The notes below the pieces were generated by a model. It worked only from the letters and a program-made list of their open reading frames with translations, searched no databases and was not told where the DNA came from. This document shows positions 22,824 through 31,311 of a stretch of 64,000 nt of DNA, piece by piece. This stretch comes from CAVUMR01 sp963742715 (lineage in GTDB: Bacteria > Actinomycetota > Actinomycetes > Mycobacteriales > Micromonosporaceae), in NCBI GenBank assembly GCA_963742715.1, contig CAVUMR010000001.1, positions 1,240,001-1,304,000 of the forward strand. Direction: 5' to 3'. Within the stretch, counting starts at the first letter, position 1; every line of letters starts with the position of its first letter. The position numbers were made by a program, and so were the translations under genes.

Positions 22824-23546
22824 ATGGCCGGTCTGGATATGGTCGGGGCCCTCATCGATGGGGGCGCGACGCTACATGGGCGGCTGGTCGACGACCACCT
22901 CAAGGCACTGGGCTTCGCCGAGTCGGACAGCAGCGAGCAGAGCCGTCTCGTCGTCGGTCCGGCCGCCCAGGTGTTCGCCGCCAGCTACCGGTTGGAGACG
23001 TGGCAGGCCGACGGGTTAGGGCGCCTGGTCTGGTTCTGGCTGGACAGCGAGATCCCGCACATGTCGACGATCGTCGCCTGCGTCGGTATTCCGAGCAAGG
23101 CGTTCGATCTACCGCTGTTCGTCATGAACCTCAACCTGAAGGTAAAGGCCGGGACTTTCAATACGATCATGGGATTCCGTGGTCCGCCTGACCACCTGAC
23201 GCCATTCCGCACCATGTTCCCGGACCGGGGCCACCTTTCCGCGGGCGGGCCGGCGCCGGAACTGATCAAGGACAATCCGCAGGGGTTCACCGGAATCCGC
23301 TGCATGTTCATGCTGCGGCGACCACCAGTCGTGTGGTCGCTCGGCCTCGCCTGGCAGTGTCTGGATCGATGGTTCGACGTCCTTGCCACGGGTGAGCGCC
23401 CGGAGCCGTCGACTCCATTCATCCGCGACGAGCCGTACTTCGACGAAGCAGTCTCATTCCATTCTCGGGAGGGGGGCGGGGTGTACGACGCGGTCTTCGG
23501 CCGCGGCTGGCTCGGCACCCTCTTCCGGGATCGAGTGTTCGGGTAA
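22824..23546 (+). CDS. Conserved-looking protein of the radical SAM locus, faint bilin-reductase resemblance
   Basis: The 240-residue soluble protein is not recognised with confidence. The segment MSTIVACVGIPSKAFDLPLF, followed by VMNLNLKVKAGTFNTIMGF, has the spacing of the central sheet of ferredoxin-dependent bilin reductases (hydrophobic strand, FP-x-x-x-x-x-L-P-x-F, strand, Gly). The C-terminal third is rich in Trp, Phe and Tyr (WSLGLAWQCLDRWFDVL). It has no signal peptide or iron-sulfur motif. It sits 29 bp after the small protein and 7 bp before the first radical SAM gene. The fold assignment is inference. Confidence 0.5.
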   Translation: MAGLDMVGALIDGGATLHGRLVDDHLKALGFAESDSSEQSRLVVGPAAQVFAASYRLETWQADGLGRLVWFWLDSEIPHMSTIVACVGIPSKAFDLPLFVMNLNLKVKAGTFNTIMGFRGPPDHLTPFRTMFPDRGHLSAGGPAPELIKDNPQGFTGIRCMFMLRRPPVVWSLGLAWQCLDRWFDVLATGERPEPSTPFIRDEPYFDEAVSFHSREGGGVYDAVFGRGWLGTLFRDRVFG

Positions 23547-23553
23547 GGACACC

Positions 23554-25521
23554 ATGCGGCTCCTGTTGCTCTTCCCGCCCCAATGTCGGCCGTTCCACGC
23601 GCATCTGTCACTGCCGATCCTGAAGGCGGAGGCGGAGCGACGCGGGCATTCGTGCCGCATCGTCGACCTGAACCTGCGCTTCTATCAGCACGTACTGACC
23701 GACGCGACGCTGCGCGCGGCGGTCGGGTCGATCTCGGCACGGGTAGACGAACTCGACGCGCGAACCGAGCTGACCGGCCATGACGCGGTCGCGCTGGCCC
23801 GCCTGGCGCCCGCGCTGATCCGCTCGGACTACGTACTGGACAACCTGGCGGCGGCCCGGAACGTGCTGCGGGACGCGGACGAGTTCTACGACTACGGGCG
23901 CCTGCAATGGGCGGTCCGGGTGCTCGAAGACGCGCTGGAGCTCTACTCCGCCGCGTACGGCAGCACCGACATCGGGCTGTCCCAACTGCGTACCCGCTTC
24001 GCCACCGGCAGCCCGGCCGAGCTGTGGCAGGGCACCGAGCTGCCGGCCGAGAACCCGTTCATCGGGCTGCTGGCCGACTGGGTGGACGAGGCCATCGAGG
24101 ACTACCGGCCGGACGTGATCGGCATCTCCATGGGCCTCGACGAGCAGCTGCTCCCCGGATTCACCGTGGCCCGGCACCTGCGCGCGACCTGGGATGGGAT
24201 CCTCGTGGCCGGCGGCAGCATGGTCACGCGGCTGCGGGACGAGCTACCGGGCGACGAGCGGTTCGGCACGCTGTTCGACAAGTACCTGCCGTACGAGTCG
24301 GAGGCGGCACTGGGCGACCTGCTGGACCAGTTGGAGGGCCGCCCGCCCACCCCGGCGGTGCCGTTCCACAAGTTGTGCCCGGACTTCAGCGACCTGCCAC
24401 TGGACGACTACTTCCTGCCCGAGCGCGTCCTGCCGTACCAGTCCTCCCGCGGCTGCAGCTACGGCCGGTGCCACTACTGCAGCCACTTCAAGACGTACGA
24501 CCGGTTCGTACTGGGTGACGCGACCGCCGCCGCCGAGCACCTGAAGCACCTGTCCGAGCGGTACGCCTGCCGTACCTTCTACTTCGTCGACGAGGAGCTC
24601 ATGCCCCGCTTCGGGCTCGACCTCGCCGACGCCATCCGGAACGCCGGGCTGGACATCCGCTGGATGGTCTTCGGGCGCCTGCACAAGCACTGGACGCCGC
24701 AGGTGGCGATGCGGTTCGCCGAGGCCGGCTGTCGCCGCCTCATCTTCGGGCTTGACGCCGGCTCCGACCGCATCCAGAAGCTCATGGGCAAGAACACCGA
24801 TCTCGAACACGCGTCCCAGATCCTCGAGTGGTGCTCCGCGGCCGGGATCGCCGTGCAGCTCAACCTGATCGTCGGCTTCCCCGGCGAGACCGAGGAGGAG
24901 GCCCGGCAGAGCGTGGAGTTCATCCGGCGCAACCGTGGGTCGCTGGACGTCCTCGGCTCGAACGCCGCGGTGGCCAACTTCGCGCTGGTCCGCGACGCGG
25001 GCTGGGACCAGATGGCCCTCATGCCGGTCAAGGAGGCCGACCGGAGCTTCGCCATGTACTACGGGTACCGGACGCTGAACGGCGGCCTGGCCATGAGCGA
25101 GACCCCCAGCCTGGCGTACGACCTGCAGTGCGAGGCGGACCGGACACTCGAGGCGTCCCGGCGGTGGCCGGCCCTGCGCGAGTTCGCCCTGCTCTACCGC
25201 GAGCGCTACGGCGCTACCGAACTACCGCCCAAGACGAAGCAGGCACCCCGGTACGGCCGGCGCACCCACTGGTTCTCGCACGACCTGCGGGACCTCCTGC
25301 GCCAGCTCACCGAGGCCCGGTCGCGGCTGTCCGTGGTACCGCTGGACCACCACTCGATCTGGTGGCGGCTCGGCGCCGAGAGCGGGGCGGCGTCGAGCCA
25401 GACCGACCAACTGCACGGGTACCGCCTGGCCGCGCAGTACGACGACAGCGGCTTCCAGCTCGCGCTGGCCGAGGCGCTGGACTTCGGCGACGAGCTGCCG
25501 GCACCGGAACTGGTCGGCTAG
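23554..25521 (+). CDS. Cobalamin-binding-type radical SAM protein (first)
   Basis: The 655-residue protein starts MRLLLLFPPQCRPFHAHLSL and has an N-terminal B12-binding-like Rossmann region, interrupted by a helical insertion of about 130 residues. The cluster motif is C301-x4-C306-x2-C309 (RGCSYGRCHYC), the longer-spaced variant seen in some cobalamin radical SAM groups. Downstream are LIFGLDAGSDRIQKLMGK and the SAM-binding strand NLIVGFPGETEEEA. A C-terminal region of about 150 residues is unassigned. Family members methylate unactivated carbons or rearrange rings. The ATG at 23554 is 7 bp after the preceding stop. Confidence 0.85.
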   Translation: MRLLLLFPPQCRPFHAHLSLPILKAEAERRGHSCRIVDLNLRFYQHVLTDATLRAAVGSISARVDELDARTELTGHDAVALARLAPALIRSDYVLDNLAAARNVLRDADEFYDYGRLQWAVRVLEDALELYSAAYGSTDIGLSQLRTRFATGSPAELWQGTELPAENPFIGLLADWVDEAIEDYRPDVIGISMGLDEQLLPGFTVARHLRATWDGILVAGGSMVTRLRDELPGDERFGTLFDKYLPYESEAALGDLLDQLEGRPPTPAVPFHKLCPDFSDLPLDDYFLPERVLPYQSSRGCSYGRCHYCSHFKTYDRFVLGDATAAAEHLKHLSERYACRTFYFVDEELMPRFGLDLADAIRNAGLDIRWMVFGRLHKHWTPQVAMRFAEAGCRRLIFGLDAGSDRIQKLMGKNTDLEHASQILEWCSAAGIAVQLNLIVGFPGETEEEARQSVEFIRRNRGSLDVLGSNAAVANFALVRDAGWDQMALMPVKEADRSFAMYYGYRTLNGGLAMSETPSLAYDLQCEADRTLEASRRWPALREFALLYRERYGATELPPKTKQAPRYGRRTHWFSHDLRDLLRQLTEARSRLSVVPLDHHSIWWRLGAESGAASSQTDQLHGYRLAAQYDDSGFQLALAEALDFGDELPAPELVG

Positions 25522-25528
25522 GTACCCC

Positions 25529-26707
25529 GTGAAGGCGCCGCTGCTGCTCTATCTCCAGGTACCGTTCTGCGCCGCGCGCTGCTCGTTCTGCCGCTGCGTG
25601 AGCGCCATTCCGAACAGCGTTCTGCTCAACCGTGACCTGTACGACGCCTATGTCGACGCGCTGGTCCGCAACATCCGCCACTACGTACCCCGGCTGGCGG
25701 AGCGGTACGAGCCGATCGGCATCAACTGGGGCGGCGGTACGCCGACCGTGCTCAGCCCGGACCAACTGCGGCGGATCGCGGCGGCGTTCCAGCCCGAATG
25801 GGATCTGCGCGACCAGTACTTCAGTGTCGAGGCGACCGCGGACAGCATCGACGCGCCGGTACTGGAGGCGTTGCGCGACATCGGAGTGAACCGGCTCAGC
25901 ATCGGGGTGGAGAGCTTCAACGATCCGACCCTGCGCCAGATGGGCCGCCGGCACTCCGCCGACGACGGGCTCGCGGTGTTCGAGCTCGCCCGTCGGCACG
26001 GCTTCGACCAGCTCAGCGTCGACCTGGTCATCTGCTACCCGGGCGAGTCGGTGGCGGACACCCTGCACAGCGTCCGGACCGCGCTCGCCCTGGACCCGCC
26101 GCACATCGCCGCGCACGTCTACAGCCCGGCGGCGAACAGCTCGCTGGCGCGCCGGCTGCGCCGCGGCCGGGCCGAGCTCTGGACCGACGCGGACTACCGC
26201 GGCGGGCTGACCGAGATCGAGAACCTGCTCACCGCGGCCGGCTTCCACAACCACGAGTACTTCCACTGGACCCGCCCGCCGCACACCGCCGACTTCGTCT
26301 CACTGGAGTACTACTTCGGGTACGCCGGCGACACGTTCGGCTTCGGCAGCGAGGCGTACTCCTTCATCGCGCCGCGCGGCTGCCTGACCACGCACCCCAT
26401 GCCACGGTTCCTGTCCGATCCGCTGACGATGGTTCCGGGTCCGGTATCCCTGGAGCTCGCGTTGGAGAAGTCGCTCGGCTGCGCCGGCGGGCTGCGCTAC
26501 TCGGCGATGGCCACGATGTTCGGAGTACCCGTGCGGGAGGTCATCGAGGCGCCCGTCTCGCGGGCACTCGCCCGGCTGCCGCACGTCGAGGTCCATTCGG
26601 ACGGCGTACGACTAGCCCGGCGCAGCGAGTACGTGCGACAGTACGTCATGGGCGTCCAGCAGCGAGCATCCCGCATGGCACCGCCGGATCTCACCCCGGC
26701 GAGGTGA
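25529..26707 (+). CDS. HemN-type (class C-like) radical SAM protein
   Basis: The 392-residue protein carries YLQVPFCAARCSFCRC near its N-terminus: C14-x3-C18-x2-C21 plus the fourth C23 that marks HemN relatives. It continues with NWGGGTPTVLSPDQLRRI, SVEATADSI, GVNRLSIGVESFND, LVICYPGES and the HemN-type C-terminal wing. This family includes coproporphyrinogen dehydrogenase, HemW haem chaperones, haem-opening ChuW/HutW and class C methyltransferases of natural products. The GTG start lies 7 bp after the previous stop. Clustering with two cobalamin radical SAM enzymes suggests a biosynthetic rather than housekeeping role. Confidence 0.87.
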   Translation: MKAPLLLYLQVPFCAARCSFCRCVSAIPNSVLLNRDLYDAYVDALVRNIRHYVPRLAERYEPIGINWGGGTPTVLSPDQLRRIAAAFQPEWDLRDQYFSVEATADSIDAPVLEALRDIGVNRLSIGVESFNDPTLRQMGRRHSADDGLAVFELARRHGFDQLSVDLVICYPGESVADTLHSVRTALALDPPHIAAHVYSPAANSSLARRLRRGRAELWTDADYRGGLTEIENLLTAAGFHNHEYFHWTRPPHTADFVSLEYYFGYAGDTFGFGSEAYSFIAPRGCLTTHPMPRFLSDPLTMVPGPVSLELALEKSLGCAGGLRYSAMATMFGVPVREVIEAPVSRALARLPHVEVHSDGVRLARRSEYVRQYVMGVQQRASRMAPPDLTPAR

Positions 26708-26713
26708 GCCGGC

Positions 26714-28618
26714 GTGGTTGACGCCGGGAGCCGCGGCAAGCGCTGGGCGTATCTCGTTCAACGCGGTGCGTGGGACATGCCCACCGAGTCCATGCCGTTG
26801 GCCGCCGGCTATCTCGGGGCGACCGCACTGGCCGACGAGTCGGTCCGCGACGGGATGAACGTCGAGATCGTGAACTTCGGCGGCAGCGCGAGCCACCTGA
26901 CGATGTCCAGTCGCCTGTTCGGCGAGCGGGTGCCCGACGTCCTCGCCTGTTCGGTACTGGGCTGGAACTTCCGGGCCTTCATCGCCATTGCCGAGACCTT
27001 CAAGCAGCTCAACCCGGCGGGGTGGGTCGTCTTCGGCGGTACGCACGTGGCGCACCAGGCCGACCGGCTGCTGCGCCAGCATCCCGAGGTCGACCTGATC
27101 GTCAACAGCGAGGGCGAGTTCGTCTTCCGCGACCTGCTGCGGGCGTACCTGGAAGGCTGTCCCGTCACCGATCTGGCCAAGGTCGCCGGAGTGTCCTATC
27201 GCGACGATGCGGGCAACGTCGCGACCACGGATGAACCCACGCCGATCGCCGACCTGTCGGTCGTACCGTCCCCATTCCTCGGCGGGGCGATCCCGCTGCA
27301 CGACGATCGCGGCCGGTTCCGCTACGACGTGGCGCTGATGGAGACCAACCGCGGCTGCCCGTACCACTGCGCGTTCTGTTACTGGGGCGGCGCGGTGGGG
27401 CAGAAGGTACGGCGGTTCCCCCGGGACCGGCTCCGCGCGGAGCTCGACCTGCTCGCCTACCACGGGGCGCACACCATCGTCCTGTGCGACGCCAACTTCG
27501 GCATGCTCCCCGACGACCTCGAGTTCGTCGAGGACGTCATCCGCGTGCGGGAGCGGTACGGCTATCCCCGCGCGCTCGAGACCTCCTGGGCCAAGAACAA
27601 GTCCGCGATCTTCTACCAGATCGTGCAGTCGCTGAAGGCCCACGGCATGACCAGCTCGTTCACCCTGGCCCTGCAGACGTTGAACGACACCGCGCTCGAC
27701 GGCATGCAGCGGCGCAACATGCGGCTGAACCAGTGGGAGGACCTGGCCCACTGGCTGAGTGCGGCCGGACTCGACGCGTACGCGGAGCTGATCTGGGGCG
27801 CGCCCGGGGAGACCTACGACTCGTTCATCGAGGGGTACGACCGGCTCGCCCGGCTCATCCCGCGCATCGCGGTGTACCCGCTGATCGTGCTGCCCAACAC
27901 GGCGTACGCCCAGAACCGGGAGGCGCTGGGCCTGGTCACCGTCCGCGGTGACCTCGACGACTACGACTACGTCGCCGCGACACCGGACATCAGCATCGCC
28001 GACAACACCCGGATGCAACGGTTCCTGCTGTGGGCTCGCGGCATCGTCGAGAACCTGGTCCTCCGCAACATCTGGGCACCGCTGTACGACCTGGCCGAGC
28101 TGAAGCAGTCGCAGGTCCTGTGGAGCATGGCGGACTGGTTCGCCCGGTGCCCGGACAAGGCCGCGGCCGGGCTCAACCTGGCCGACTCCATGATCTGCCA
28201 GCCGGGCGCGGTCCTCGCCTTCCTCCGCCACCTGCACTCCACCCCCGAGGTGGAACCGCTGCTCCGGCAATGGTGGACCGAGGAGCTCGCGCCACAGGTG
28301 CCGGCGGCGGTACGCCCGTTCCTCACCGACACCTTCGAGTACGACCTGGCGACCAAGCCGATCTACGACCCGGTGCCACCGGCCGACCTGGAGGTACTGG
28401 CGGACGGACGTGACAGCTACTACGTCCGCCGCGGCGTCACGTTCCACCACGACGTACCGACGATCGTCGCCGCGCTGACCGGCGGAGCGCCGTACTCGCT
28501 GGACCCGGAGCCGACCACCGTCGACCTTCGATTCAAGGCCGGCTTCCACCGCCACCTCGACAACCACGAGCTGGCGGCACAATTCGTCGGTACCACCCAC
28601 TCTGACCCCGGGGCGTAG
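26714..28618 (+). CDS. Cobalamin-binding-type radical SAM protein (second)
   Basis: The 634-residue protein has an N-terminal B12-binding-like domain (PLAAGYLGATALADESVRDG, VVFGGTHVAHQADRLLRQHP, DLIVNSEGEFVFRDLL) and a radical SAM barrel with C215-x3-C219-x2-C222 (NRGCPYHCAFCYW). FTLALQTLND and LIWGAPGETYDSF follow as SAM-binding strands. About 200 C-terminal residues are helical and unassigned. The base-off His motif of B12-dependent mutases is absent, as usual in this class. The GTG start is 6 bp after the HemN-type gene. No good terminator was found after it. Confidence 0.87.
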   Translation: MVDAGSRGKRWAYLVQRGAWDMPTESMPLAAGYLGATALADESVRDGMNVEIVNFGGSASHLTMSSRLFGERVPDVLACSVLGWNFRAFIAIAETFKQLNPAGWVVFGGTHVAHQADRLLRQHPEVDLIVNSEGEFVFRDLLRAYLEGCPVTDLAKVAGVSYRDDAGNVATTDEPTPIADLSVVPSPFLGGAIPLHDDRGRFRYDVALMETNRGCPYHCAFCYWGGAVGQKVRRFPRDRLRAELDLLAYHGAHTIVLCDANFGMLPDDLEFVEDVIRVRERYGYPRALETSWAKNKSAIFYQIVQSLKAHGMTSSFTLALQTLNDTALDGMQRRNMRLNQWEDLAHWLSAAGLDAYAELIWGAPGETYDSFIEGYDRLARLIPRIAVYPLIVLPNTAYAQNREALGLVTVRGDLDDYDYVAATPDISIADNTRMQRFLLWARGIVENLVLRNIWAPLYDLAELKQSQVLWSMADWFARCPDKAAAGLNLADSMICQPGAVLAFLRHLHSTPEVEPLLRQWWTEELAPQVPAAVRPFLTDTFEYDLATKPIYDPVPPADLEVLADGRDSYYVRRGVTFHHDVPTIVAALTGGAPYSLDPEPTTVDLRFKAGFHRHLDNHELAAQFVGTTHSDPGA

Positions 28619-28671
28619 CCCGCGACGCTCAACGTCGGTCAGGTTCACGGTGCTGCCGGTAGGTTGCCCGG

Positions 28672-29163
28672 GTGTTCGCGATCGTTCTGGCCGACGGGGC
28701 CGAACTGCGCCCGCTCGAGCCGTGGCAGGCCGAGGAGTTCCTCGCCCACATGAACCGGGCGCGCGCCGCGGTGGACCCGTGGATTCCGTGGGCGAGCCGG
28801 AGTACGGACCTGGACTCCGCGCGCGCAACGCTGCAGCGGTACGCCGACCTCGCTGCCCGTGACGCAGGTCGGCTGTACGGCATCTGGCTCGACGGCACCC
28901 TGGTCGGCGGCGTGATGTTCGTCAGCTTCGACGCCGCCACGGGCAGGTGCGAGCTCGGCTGCTGGCTGGAGCCGGCGGGACAGGGCAGAGGCCTGATCAC
29001 GTACGCCGTCGGGCACCTCCTGGACTGGGCGGTGCGCGTACGTGACATTCATCGGATTCAGTGGCTTACCCCACCAAGTCCAGTGCCAGCAGCGACCAGG
29101 ACCGCACAGCGGATTGAGCGTGGCGCGACTGTTTCCGCAGCCCACTTACGATGCTGTCGATGA
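28672..29163 (+). pseudogene. RimJ/RimL-type GNAT acetyltransferase, 3'-truncated
   Basis: The frame starts like a complete protein (MFAIVLADGAELRPLEPWQA, WLDGTLVGGVMFVSFDAATG, ELGCWLEPAGQGRGLITYAV, then HRIQWLT) with a good acetyl-CoA site. After about residue 132 the expected segment N-x-x-S-x-x-x-A-x-x-L-G-F is replaced by unrelated sequence (PPSPVPAATRTAQRIERG). Full-length relatives run about 40 residues further. The 3' end was probably lost when the following kinase-like gene was brought in. Confidence 0.6.
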
Positions 29164-29918
29164 CAGCGTCTGCCAGGGAAAATGTTCTCAGTGCGGTCCG
29201 GAGATATGCCTCTGGTGTGATGGGCTGTCCTTCCGAGCGCATTACGGCGGTCACCCGGTTCGAAAGTGGCAACCGCCACGCTGTCCACAGGGTCTCCTAT
29301 CTGGGTACAGAAGGCGTCATCCGAGATGTCGTCGTGCGGGTCTCGCACGGTGCCGACGCGACTGAGTGCGCTCAAGCTGAGCGAGAGGCCGTGGTCCTCG
29401 AGAAGGTGGGGGGCGTGGCTGCCCCGGTGCTGCACGACTTCAGCCGCACGAGCCGCTGGTTCGACACACCAGCGATGTGCATGTCGTTCCTACCGGGACC
29501 CGCACGAGAACTGAACTCGGTCAGCCTGGAGGAGATCGGGCGACTCGCTTCGATGGTGGCCTGGGTTCATGCACGGCCTGCCGATGATCTCGTCGAGCCG
29601 CTCGCAGCGACCAGCACCGTCGCGTCCTATGCGCAAGACCGGCTGCAGTCGATCATGTCGACCCTGACCTGGGCTCGGAACCCGCTACCGGCAGCGCTCC
29701 AAGTTGAGCTGAGGCAGGCCACCGATTCGCTCGCCACCAGCTTCGAAGCATCGCAAGAAGCCCAGAGCTTCAGAACGGGCGAGACCCTCGCGCTACTGCA
29801 CGGTGATATCGCCCCTGGGAACGCCGGCGCGACAGATCCCGCCGTACCGAGGGAGCCGGACTACTACCTCGACCATGTCATTCGTCGCCTAGCTCGTTTG
29901 AAGAAGCTGCGGCCGTGA
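29151..29918 (+). pseudogene. APH-family phosphotransferase, 3'-truncated
   Basis: The N-lobe (TAVTRFESGNRHAVHRVSYL, VVRVSHG, AEREAVVLEKVGGVAAPVLHDF) and the hinge CMSFLPG are normal for choline/aminoglycoside kinase-like proteins, and the catalytic loop LLHGDIAPGN is present. The following metal-binding D-x-E/D block and the rest of the C-lobe are missing: the frame changes to ATDPAVPREPDYYLDHVIRR and stops. Without the second Asp the product should be inactive. The start overlaps the truncated acetyltransferase. Confidence 0.6.
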
Positions 29919-29957
29919 CGGTGTTGTGATCGTTTACCGCGTCGACCGGACACCGCG

Positions 29958-30722
29958 ATGCAGTTGGCTGCCGCTGTGTTCAGTCGACCGAGGACGGCCG
30001 TGGACGGCCCATCGCCCGGCTTCGTCAGCTCGTTCGTGCTCGGCCTACTCCTGGTGATCGCCGTAGTGTTCGGCGCCGCGTCGTACGGTGCCCACGAGTT
30101 GTCCGACGTGGTCGACCTCGCGGCCGGCGGCTCGATCGGCACCGACGACGTAACCTCGCGTGGGCTGGCCGACGCCGTCGGTGGCCTGCTGTGGGGCCTG
30201 TACCTGCTGGCCCTGAGCGGCGTGTGGTTCGGGATCTATCTACTGGTCGGCCTGTACACCCGGGTATGGCCGCTGCGTACCGGGTGGTGGCTCCGGGCGA
30301 CGAGCGCGGTGGAGCTGATCGGCGCGGCGGTGTCCCTCGCGGCGTTCGTACTGTTCGGGATCAACGGCGGTACCAGCTACGCGCTCGTCGCGTTGCTCAG
30401 CCTCACCGCTGCCGGAGCTGTCCGGCTCAGCCGGGGTGGGCACCGGGTCGAGCGGGTGGCCGGGGCCGGTGACCGTCCCTCGATCGACGGGTCCGCGACC
30501 CGCCGCCACGGCGTCAGGGTGGTGCGGTTCGGCGTGTACCTGGCCGTCGCGTTCCCCGCACCGGGAGGCGTGGATGCGGGCGTCGTACTCGTCGGCGACG
30601 GCTTCCGCGCCGGGGCGCTCGTACCGGTCCTGATCGGTCTCGCCGCCGCCGGGTACCTCCTCCACCGGGTCCGCCGGCGGTTGACCCGCTCGGGATGGCC
30701 GGCCATCCCTGCCGCCGGCTGA
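29958..30722 (+). CDS. Polytopic membrane protein of unknown function
   Basis: The 254-residue protein has about six hydrophobic helices (for example FVLGLLLVIAVVFGAASYGAH, GLYLLALSGVWFGIYLLVGLY, ALVPVLIGLAAAGYLLH) joined by a basic cytoplasmic loop (RGGHRVERVAGAGDRPSIDG). No conserved motif is recognised. It stands alone between truncated genes and a small secreted protein. Confidence 0.5.
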   Translation: MQLAAAVFSRPRTAVDGPSPGFVSSFVLGLLLVIAVVFGAASYGAHELSDVVDLAAGGSIGTDDVTSRGLADAVGGLLWGLYLLALSGVWFGIYLLVGLYTRVWPLRTGWWLRATSAVELIGAAVSLAAFVLFGINGGTSYALVALLSLTAAGAVRLSRGGHRVERVAGAGDRPSIDGSATRRHGVRVVRFGVYLAVAFPAPGGVDAGVVLVGDGFRAGALVPVLIGLAAAGYLLHRVRRRLTRSGWPAIPAAG

Positions 30723-30827
30723 CCGGGCCGACAGCCGCTATCGCGCCTGCGGCGGGAGCGCCGGGAAGCTTCCGTCGAGGTCGCCCAACGGGCGGATCCC
30801 CGACGGAAGCCCCAGCGCGGAACGCGG

Positions 30828-31139
30828 TTACCTCGTGCCGTGCTGTACCGCGCCGACGAACGTTCCTACCGGGCAGGTGCCGGTGCTCGGCCCCGCGGTG
30901 ACCCATTTCCCGTTCACCCAGGTGGCCAGCTCCGGATGGTCCACCTTGAGGCACTTGACGTGCGCACGGTATTCGCTGCCGTGGGTGGTGTTGCAGGACA
31001 CGTTGCCGGTGCGGCCGCTCGCCCAGGTCGAACAGTTGCTGACGGCCGCGTTCGCGGCGCCCGGAACGGCGAACATTCCGGCCGCTACCACACCGGCCAC
31101 GACCAGCGAACGCGCTGCGTACTTAGCGGAAAGCCGCAC
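30828..31139 (-). CDS. Small secreted Cys-containing protein
   Basis: The 103-residue product begins with a signal peptide (SLVVAGVVAAGMFAVPGAANA). Its mature part of about 75 residues has four cysteines (NCSTWAS, VSCNTTHG, VKCLKVDH, GTCPVG), consistent with two disulfides. AGGAGG lies four bases before the GTG at 31139, which I prefer over upstream starts. Similar short exported proteins are common in streptomycete-like genomes, with unknown function. Confidence 0.75.
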   Translation of the reverse strand: MRLSAKYAARSLVVAGVVAAGMFAVPGAANAAVSNCSTWASGRTGNVSCNTTHGSEYRAHVKCLKVDHPELATWVNGKWVTAGPSTGTCPVGTFVGAVQHGTR

Positions 31140-31311
31140 AGATCCTCCTAGCTTCGGGTGAGTTGCCGATTCAGACCAACCTCGCACCGTCCGTCATGCG
31201 CGCGTCACGCCGTCGTCATGCCGACGCGGTACACGATCGGCTACCGGCTGGCCGCGGCCGCCACCCAGCCACAGCGGACGGCAATGCCGGCCCGGCGGAC
31301 GGTGAGCGGGA

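Noticed and set aside
26612..28828. A 738-residue minus-strand open frame opposite the third radical SAM gene
   Set aside because: The plus strand encodes clear radical SAM motifs; the antisense frame is a mirror of high-GC third positions.
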